This document shows, piece after piece, positions 57,092 to 64,000 of a stretch of 64,000 nt of DNA. The translations under genes were made by a program, and so were the position numbers. Origin of the DNA: Cepaea nemoralis (Eukaryota; Mollusca; Gastropoda; Stylommatophora; Helicidae); the NCBI GenBank assembly GCA_014155875.1, contig JACEFZ010001343.1, positions 711,001 to 775,000 on the forward strand, read 5' to 3'. The notes beneath the pieces were generated by a model. The model did not search any database and had not been told where the DNA came from. It was given only the letters and a program-made list of their open reading frames with translations. Each line of letters begins with the position of its first letter. The stretch's first letter is position 1.

Positions 57092-57397
57092 GCGAGTGCG
57101 TGTTTATAGTTGTAAAAATGTATTAGACATTATGATTATTTTTCTAAATTGTGACAACAATCCTCGCATGTTTTATTGGATTATTTGCATATGGGAAGTT
57201 TACAACAAGGAGTGCTCGCGGAACATCAAAATTGTTCAGCCAAAAAAACAAAAGCTAGTTTTATGTTCTATACAGGGTGTCGCAGTCAACCCCAGCATGA
57301 TTTGGGCTGTTTAGTCCAACTGTCCGGTGTGTGGATTAAACCCACTATCTCGCCATCGGCGAGAATGCTTTAATATCTTTCGGCCGCGTCAACCTCC

Positions 57398-57434
<37 letters not shown>

Positions 57435-57711
57435 CCTGCGACTGTGTGTGTATGTGTGCACAAATGTTGGTGTGTCTTCCGCTCTGTGTGTGTGTGTGTT
57501 TACGTAATCGCCAGATGTTGATGAAGCCGTTGAGCTGAAGCCCCGAAGGTGCATGCTCCAGCCTGACTTTGATTAAGCCTCAAACAAGGACGACAAAAAC
57601 ACAAGCAAAATTCCTGCCTGAAGTCGAACATGTCGATCAAAACCCGCAAATTTCGAATCTTGGCTGTGAATGAGCACAGTGTAACAGACAAAGTTTGTTT
57701 TTATAACAAAC
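57092..57711 (+). repeat. tandem duplication copy 1, part B
   Basis: GTGTTTATAGTTGTAAAAAT GTATTAGAC to TTTTTATAACAAAC, about 90% like 62023-62658 by eye. Contains a (GT)n run with CGCGCGCGC (57401-57436), a minus-strand tRNA-like SINE segment (57300-57385) and a second (GT)n. Copy 1 resumes at 61156. Confidence 0.85.
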
Positions 57712-57715
57712 TAGC

Positions 57716-57803
57716 TGACCCTGCCCGGCTTCGCCCAGACCCTGGTGGGGAGCATCTCATTTAATTCATATAAGTAGTCATATAAGTTCTCGTTCCCGTT
57801 ACC

Positions 57804-57840
<37 letters not shown>

Positions 57841-58054
57841 ACCCGGCCCGGCATTGCCCAGCTCCTGGTGTGGAGCATCTCATTTAATTCATATAAGTAG
57901 TCATATAAGTTCCCGTTCCCGACTGTCTATCTGTCTGTCTATCTGTCTGTCTATCTGTCTGCCTGACCCTGCCCGGCTTCGCCCAGTCCCTGGTGGGGAG
58001 CATCTCATTTAATTCATATAAGTAGTCATATAAGTTCTCGTTCCCGTTACCGAC

Positions 58055-58099
<45 letters not shown>

Positions 58100-58195
58100 G
58101 ACCCGGCCCGGCATCGCCCAGCTCCTGGTGTGGAGCATCTCATTTAATTCATATAAGTAGTCATATAAGCTCCCGTTCCCGTTCCCGACTATCTA

Positions 58196-58226
<31 letters not shown>

Positions 58227-58332
58227 GTCTATCTGTCTGCCTGACCCTGCCCGGCTTCGCCCAGTCCCTGATGGGGAGCATCTCATTTAATTCATATAAG
58301 TAGTCATATAAGTTCTCGTTCCCGTTACCGAC

Positions 58333-58373
<41 letters not shown>

Positions 58374-58655
58374 TTCTGTCTGTCTTTCTGTCTGACCCGG
58401 CCCGGCATCGCCCAACTCCTGGTGTGGAGCATCTCATTTAATTCATATAAGTAATCATATAAGCTCCCGTTCCCGTTCCCGACTATCTATCTATCTGTCT
58501 GTCTGTCTGCCTATCTGTCTGATCCGGCCCGGCTTCGCCCAGCCCCTGATGGCGAGCATCTCATTTAATTCATATAAGTAGTCATATAAGTTCCCGTTCC
58601 CGACTGTCTGTCTGTCCGTCCCTCCCTCTCTGTCTGTCTGTCTGTCTGTCTGTCT
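57716..58655. repeat. seven tandem copies of the element head, each with a (CTGT)n tract
   Basis: CTGACCCGGCCCGGCATCGC CCAGCTCCTGGTGTGGAGCA, TCTCATTTAATTCATATAAG, AGTCATATAAGTTCCCGTTC followed by CTGT/CTAT runs, starting near 57716, 57838, 57960, 58097, 58240, 58393 and 58522. A further single head is at 60545-60600. Confidence 0.9.
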
Positions 58656-58789
58656 AATCATTTATTGGTTGCAGTTAGAATAACCTTAGATAAACGAAGA
58701 CCAACTTACAAAAAGCATTAGAAAGAGCACTTGAAAGATCTTTACATCTTCCCCAACAATTAACTTGGGTAAATGGAGCGGCGGCAGCA

Positions 58790-60495
58790 GCATCAGCAGA
58801 AGAAGGAAAAGGAGGAGTAGGAGCTGGGAGGAGGAAGAGGGAGGTGGAGAAGGGAGGAGTAGGAGGGAGGAAGAGATAGGCGGAGAGAGGAGGAGGAGAG
58901 AAGAGGAGGGAGGAGGAAGGAGGAGGAGGAGTAGGGAGGAATAGGAGGGAGGAGGAGGGATTAGGAGGAGGAGGAGAGAGGAGGAGGAGGTAGGAGAAGG
59001 GAGGAGGAGGGAGGAGGAAGGAGGAGGAGGGAGGAGGAGGGAGGAGAAAGGAGGAGGAGTAGTAGGGAGGAATAGGAGGGAGTAGGAGGAGGAGAGAGGA
59101 GGAGGTAGGAGAAGGGAGGAGGAGGCAGGAGGAAGGATGAGGAGGCAGGAGGAGGAGGAAGGAGGAACGAGGAGGAGGAGGAGGGTAAGAGGAGGAAGAG
59201 GGAGGGGGAGGAGGAAGAGGGAGGAGGAAGGAGAAGGAGGAGGAGGGAGAATGAGGGAGGAGAAGAACGCAGGGGGAGGAGGAGGGAGATGGAGAAGCAG
59301 GGAGGAGGAGGTGAGAGGAGGCGGAGGGAGGAGGCGGAGGGAGGAGGCGGAGGGAGGAGGTGGAGGGAGGAGGCGGAGGGAGGAGGAGGGAGGAGGAAGA
59401 GGGAGAAGGATGAGGGAGGAGAAGGAGGGGAAGGATGAGGAGGGAGGAGGAGGAAGAGGGAGGAGGAGGTGGAGAGAGGAGGAGGGGGAGGAGGTAGGAG
59501 GAGGAGGAGGGATGAGGGGGAGGACGTAGGAGAAGGAGGAGGGAGTAGGAGGAGAGAGGAGGAGAAGGGAGGAGGAAGGAAGAGGAGTGATTAGGAGGAG
59601 GGAGGAGGGAGGAGGAAGAGGGAGAAGGAGGAGGGAGGAGAAGGAGGAGGAGGAGGGAGGAGGAGGGAGGAGGAGAAAGAGGGAGGAGGAGGAGGGATGT
59701 GGAGGGAGGAGGTAGAGGGAGGAGGAGAGAGGATGAGGAGGAAGGAGGAGAAGGGAGGAGGAGGGATGAGGAGGATGGCGGAGGAGAGGGAGGAGGAGGG
59801 AGGAGGAGGAGGGATGTGGAGGGAGGAGGAGGAGGGAGGAGGAGAGAGGATGAGGAGGGAGGAGGAGAAGGGAGGAGGAGGGATGAGGAGGGAGAAGGAG
59901 AGGGATGAGGAGGGAGGAGTAAGAGGAGGAGGAGGTAGGTGGAGGAGGGAGACAAAGGGAGGAGGAGGAGGGAGTAGGAGGGATGAGGGAGAGGACGTAG
60001 GAGGAGGAGGGAGGAGTAGGAGTAGGGAGGAATAGGAGGGAGGAAGAGGGATTAAGAGGAGGAGAGAGGAGGAGGAGGGAGGAGGAGGGAGGAGGAGGGA
60101 GGAGGTAGAGGGAGGAGGAGGAGGGAGGAGGAGGGATGTGGAGGGAGGAGGAGGGAGGAGGTAGAGGGAGGAGGAGGGAGGAGGAGAGAGGATGAGGAGG
60201 AAGGAGGAGGAGGGAGGAGGAGGAGGAGGAGGAGGAGGGAGGAGGGAGGAGGAGGGAGGAGGAGGATGAGGGGAGGACGTAGAATTAGAAGGAGGGAGGA
60301 GGGAGTGGGAGGAGAGAGGAGGAGAAGGGAGGAGGAAGGAAGAGGAGTGATTAGGAGGAGGGCGAGGAGGTAGGAGGAAGAGGGATGAGGTAGGAGGAAG
60401 AGGGAGGAGGAGGGAGGAGGAAGGAGGAGGAGGAGGGAGGAGGGAGAGGGAGGAGGGGGAGGGTAGGAGGAGGAGGAGGGGAGAGTAGGAGGAGG
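58790..60495. repeat. 1.7-kb polypurine (GGA)n tract
   Basis: The plus strand is almost only G and A (GGAGGAGGAGGGAGGAGGAA type) with scattered T. ORFs of Glu/Gly/Arg on plus and Ser/Pro/Leu on minus are repeat translations. Confidence 0.97.
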
Positions 60496-61155
60496 ATTTT
60501 AACGCATATGCCTGTAGACAACTGCAGCGAAAAGGTGGGTCTGTCTATCTATCTGACCCGCGTTGCTTCGCCCAGCTCCTGGCGGGTAGCGTCTCATTAA
60601 ATTCATACAATAAAAAAAGTAACTTAAAAGAATGTCCTTCCACACACCATCCATTATTTTTAATGAAAACTCTTTCTAATCACCTGCATGACTACAGTAA
60701 CTTCTTAAGCAAAAAAAGATGAGTTACAATGTTATGCATTGTGCATTATTTTTATGAAAAATTTTAAAATGCCTTACAGATTGTATCATTGTTTATTATA
60801 ACTCATATGCCGGTACATAACTATGGACAAAGAGTTTATAAATCTTTGAAAACGATGCCACAATATGACTATAAGTTATACAGAAAAGTTATGCCCCTTG
60901 AAATAACTTTTACAGAGTTAAGTCCCCTGAGATATAAGAAAATAAAATGAAAAATGAAAAATGAAATAATATTGGGTAAGCAGCCGATTTCACACTAAAA
61001 AAATATCACAGTTTGCAGCTCTGGAATGAAAGGAAGACGTGTAGAAAATTTCATCTCAATCGGATGGGCCGTTCGCGAACAAATAAAGGACATACGGACA
61101 TACAGACAGACAGACAGACAGACAGACAGACGGAGATCGCAATTTATATATAAGA

Positions 61156-62022
61156 CAAGAAAGACGTATATAAGAATGCAGACATCGTTTTAAACAACAG
61201 TTCTCAAGTTAGCGCCATTTTTAACTGTGCCCTAGGCGACATCAAATCTAGTTACGCCCCTGCAGGCAAGTTAATCTATCAATGTGAACTCAAGACGAGG
61301 AAAAAGACGAAGATTAAACTTCGTGATTAAAACAAAAAATAAAAACAGAAGTGCCACATATTGGATTGAGCGGGAAAAACTACATTCATCAACCAGAGAC
61401 AATCAATACTTCATTGTTGCTTCTGTGTCAGTGAACAACAGAAAGAGAACTGTATCTAAATATTTTTTGCTTCTGCTTTTCTCCTCTCCACAAATATGTT
61501 TTTGTGTATTTTAGCTTTGGTTTTGGCAAAGGATCATTTTTACCGCACAAGGATATTTCTAAACGTGTTTAAGTCTCTTCCCATATATCACACAAGGAGA
61601 ATATCGGCACAGAGCGTGTAATCGTACTTCTGCTTCGCCGCGCTTCACAAATATGGTTTTTTTTGTTTTGTAGCTTTGGTTTTGGCAAAGGATCACTTTT
61701 ACTGCACACGGATATTTCAAAAAGTGCTTCAATTTCTTAGCGTATTGTGTGATACGAGGGGAATCTCAGTACAGTACACGAACTCTTACTCCTGTTTTGT
61801 CCCTCTACAAAAGGATGTTAGGTATGAATTATGGATTGGTTTTGGTAAAGGATGCAACCAACTATGCACGAACATCTTCATAAGTGTTCCAGTTTCCACT
61901 GTAGATCAGATAAGGAAAATCCGAATACAGTGCACAAATTCCGTAGCACCGACGATGATTCACATGTGTGTAGCCTATAACCCTGAATCATACATACTAC
62001 AAATATTCATTTTGTGGGTGGC
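61156..62022 (+). repeat. tandem duplication copy 1, part A (with 160-bp repeats)
   Basis: Matches 62659-63520. Contains three diverged repeats of about 160 bp beginning TTTGGTTTTGGCAAAGGATC (about 61514, 61675, 61835) and a more diverged one at about 61355. Short ORFs (76 and 118 codons) are present but have no recognisable domain; they fall partly on the tandem repeats. Confidence 0.85.
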
Positions 62023-63520
62023 GTGTTTATAGTTGTAAAAATGTATTAGACATTATGATTATTTTTCTAAATTGTGACAACAATCCTAGCATCTTTTATT
62101 GGATTATTTGTATATGGGAAGTTTACAACAAAGAGTGCTCGCGGAACATCATAATTGTTCAGCCAAAAGACAAAAGCTAGTTGTATGTTCTATACAGGGT
62201 GTCGCAGTCAACCCCAGCATGATTTGGGCTGTTTAGTCCAACTGACCGGTGTGTGGATGAAACCCACTACCTCGCCATCGGTGAGAATGCTTTAATATCT
62301 TTCGGCCACTTCAACCTCCTTGAAAGTGTGTGTGTGCGCGCGCGTGCCTGCGACTGCGTGTGTATGCACAAGTGCTGGTGTGTCTTCCGCTGTGTGTGTG
62401 TGTGTGTGTGTGTGTGTGTTGTGTGTGTGTGTGTGTGTGAGTGTGTGTTTACGGAATCGCCAGATGTTGATGGAGCCGTTGAGCTAAAGCCCCGAAGGTG
62501 CATGCTCCAGCCTGACTTTGATTAAGTCTCAAACAAGGACGACAAAAACACAAGCAAAATTCCTGCCTGAAGTCGAATATGTCGATCAAAACCCGCATAT
62601 TTTGAATCTTGGCTGTGAACGAGCACAACGTAACAGACACGATTTGTTTTTATAACAAACAAGAAAGACCTATATAAAAATGCAGACATCGTTTTAAACA
62701 ACAGTTCTCAAGTTAGCGCCATTTTTAACTGTGCCCTAGGCGACATCAAATCTTGTTACGCCCCTGCAGGCAAGTTAATCTATCAATGTGAACTCAAGAC
62801 GAGGAAAAAGACGTAGATTAAACTTCGTGATTAAAACAAAAAATAAAAACAGAAGTGCCGCATATTGGATTGAGCGGGAAAAACTACATTCATCAACCAG
62901 AGACAATCAATACTTCATTGTTGCTTCTGTGTCAGTGAACAACAGAAAGAGAACTGTATCTAAATATTATTTGCTTCTGCTTTTCTCCTCTCCACAAATA
63001 TGTTTTTGTGTATTTTAGCTTTGGTTTTGGCAAAGGATCATTTTTACCGCACAAGGATATTTCTAAACGTGTTTAAGTCTCTTCCCATATATCACACAAG
63101 GAGAATATCGGCACAGAGCGTGTAATCGTACTTCTGCTTCACCACGCTTCACAAATATGTTTTTTGTATTGTAGCTTTGGTTTTGGCAAAGGATCACTTT
63201 TACTGCACACGGATATTTCAAAAAGTGTTTCAGTTTCCTAGCGTATTGTGTGATACAAGGGGACTCTCAGTACAGTACACGAACTCTTACTCCTGTTTTG
63301 TCCCTCTACAAAAAGATGTTAGATATGAATTATGGATTGGTTTTGGTAAAGGATGCAACCAACTATGCACGAACATCTTCATAAGTGTTCCAGTTTCCAC
63401 TATAGATCAGATAAGGAAAATCCTAATACAGTGCACAAATTCCGTAGCACCAACGATGATTCACATGTGTGTATAACCCTGAATCACATATAATACAAAT
63501 ATTCATTTTGTGGGTGGCCT
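62023..63520 (+). repeat. tandem duplication copy 2 (parts B and A, about 1.5 kb)
   Basis: Uninterrupted copy: part B 62023-62658, part A 62659-63520. The junction TGTGGGTGGC|GTGTTTATAG at 62022 marks the unit boundary; at 63520 the sequence leaves the unit. The 76-codon ORF at 62788-63018 is nearly identical to that at 61284-61514, with a few substitutions. Confidence 0.88.
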
Positions 63521-63774
63521 TGCTAATTTTGACATTTAGCGTGGGCTGTGGTCTATTCGGCAATCTCTTTTCGATTTCTAACTAACGAGGGATGTTTAAC
63601 ACGTACACGTGTCCTCTCCTTTCATTAACTTTTAATAGTCAAATAACAATAATGTATACATAAACATAATACACACATATGACCTCCGCGAGGATTGAAA
63701 GTCAGTCTGGCAACATGACGTGAAACAAACACAAGCGTTCGTGAAGAGTTTACATAAGCGTTTTTATACATACG

Positions 63775-63870
63775 CAGATTGTGTCATCAGTAGATCGTGT
63801 CATCAGTAGATCTTGTGATCATTATATCTTGTTATCAGTAGATCTTGTCATCAGTAGATCAGGTGATGTA
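63775..63870. repeat. short tandem repeat GATCTTGTCATCAGTA
   Basis: Four to five degenerate copies of GATC(T/G)TGT(C/G)ATCAGTA, about 17 bp each. The rest of 63521-63775 has nothing recognisable. Confidence 0.75.
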
Positions 63871-64000
63871 AGCGTGCACATGGATGATTCAGTGCTAAGA
63901 AGCATAGGAAGTGTCTGGAAGTTCAAAGCGAAGGTTAATAAACTGTTTAGTGCAGGAGAGCTTGGCGTATGATATCACAACATAGTGTGAGAATGGAGGT
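63870..64000 (+). mobile_element. LINE RNase H fragment running off the window
   Basis: GTGCAGGAGAGCTTGGCGTA TGATATCACAAC..GAATGGAGGT matches 52551-52605 of LINE copy 2 (GTGCAGGAGAGCCTGGCATA TGGTACCACAAC..GAATGGAGGT), the RNase H segment with the catalytic Glu. The upstream part (ATGGATGATTCAGTGC) is a degenerate TDGSVS block. Confidence 0.75.

Larger units (their letters stand above)
57712..61155. mobile_element. 3.4-kb composite insertion with precise empty site in copy 2
   Basis: Starts TAGCTGACCCTGCCCGGCTT CGCCCAG and ends CGGAGATCGCAATTTATATA TAAG. Copy 2 of the surrounding duplication runs straight across the site (AACAAACAAGAAAGAC at about 62651-62666). Its ends (CTAGCTGACCC-type head; CGATCGGATGGGCCGTTCGC-like segment, tetranucleotide, then TTTATATATAAG tail) resemble widespread invertebrate SINE/RTE-type 3' ends. 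The interior is a sevenfold head repeat and a 1.7-kb polypurine tract. No transposase or RT is present. Confidence 0.7.

Noticed and set aside
58675..59955. 426-codon Pro/Ser/Leu ORF resembling a mucin-like or proline-rich protein
   Set aside because: Translation of the complement of the polypurine tract; open only because purine repeats lack stops.
61284..61514. 76-codon ORF conserved between two copies (also 62788-63018)
   Set aside because: Conservation is explained by the recent 1.5-kb tandem duplication; no domain, and it overlaps a diverged 160-bp repeat. Kept only as a note.

Overview
This window comes from a repeat-rich animal nuclear genome. The evidence is a spliced gene with canonical GT-AG introns, many non-LTR retrotransposon (LINE) fragments, tRNA-derived SINEs, terminal-inverted-repeat MITEs, an LTR retrotransposon and kilobases of mini- and microsatellite. 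The gene is a bilaterian calsyntenin. The LINE and SINE types suggest a lophotrochozoan, probably a mollusc, but that placement is an inference. Nothing looks bacterial: there are no operons, rRNA genes or CRISPR arrays.

Host gene. One gene is supported: a calsyntenin (cadherin/LamG-like type I membrane protein) on the minus strand. Exon 1 (signal peptide) is at 45517-45583 and exon 10 ends at 1112; the remaining 3' exons lie off the left edge. All ten exons have GT-AG sites. Their phases join into one open frame of 1883 nt (627 codons plus 2 nt) with no stop. Introns 1 (12 kb) and 3 (19.9 kb) hold most of the window's repeats.

Layout. 1-12.1 kb: calsyntenin exons 10 to 4 separated by introns with SINEs, LINE tails, GATGTGATAT-type arrays (8.2-8.5 and 8.9-9.3 kb) and short tandem arrays next to splice sites. 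12.1-31.9 kb (intron 3): a 66-bp minisatellite in two blocks (12.87-16.81 and 24.76-29.05 kb), split by an apparently intact 7.95-kb Ty3/gypsy-type element with integrase before reverse transcriptase; then a hAT MITE, a piggyBac-type element and LINE tails. 31.9-33.5 kb: exons 3 and 2. 33.5-45.5 kb (intron 1): a 27-bp minisatellite, a LINE zinc-finger tail, a decayed EN-RT LINE on the minus strand, and a compound 48/15-bp minisatellite. 45.5-64 kb, upstream of calsyntenin: LINE and SINE fragments, a LINE with endonuclease, RT and RNase H segments (48.6-53.1 kb), long microsatellites, two related MITEs, a 1.7-kb polypurine tract and a 1.5-kb tandem duplication whose first copy is broken by a 3.4-kb insertion.

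Main observations. (1) The 66-bp minisatellite is an expansion of a 22-codon segment of a LINE ORF C-terminus: its outer edges continue into the flanking parts of the same LINE reading frame. (2) A second minisatellite (42.6-44.5 kb) arose from the adjacent segment of a similar LINE 3' end. (3) Two calsyntenin exon edges, the exon 4 donor and the exon 6 acceptor, have been tandemly copied into the neighbouring intron, giving rows of possible decoy splice sites. (4) The LTR element has the integrase-before-RT order of the Gmr1 group, with LTRs that read as identical, a 5-bp target duplication and one unbroken 1569-codon ORF. The very long ORFs over the minisatellites are artefacts of repeat units divisible by three.
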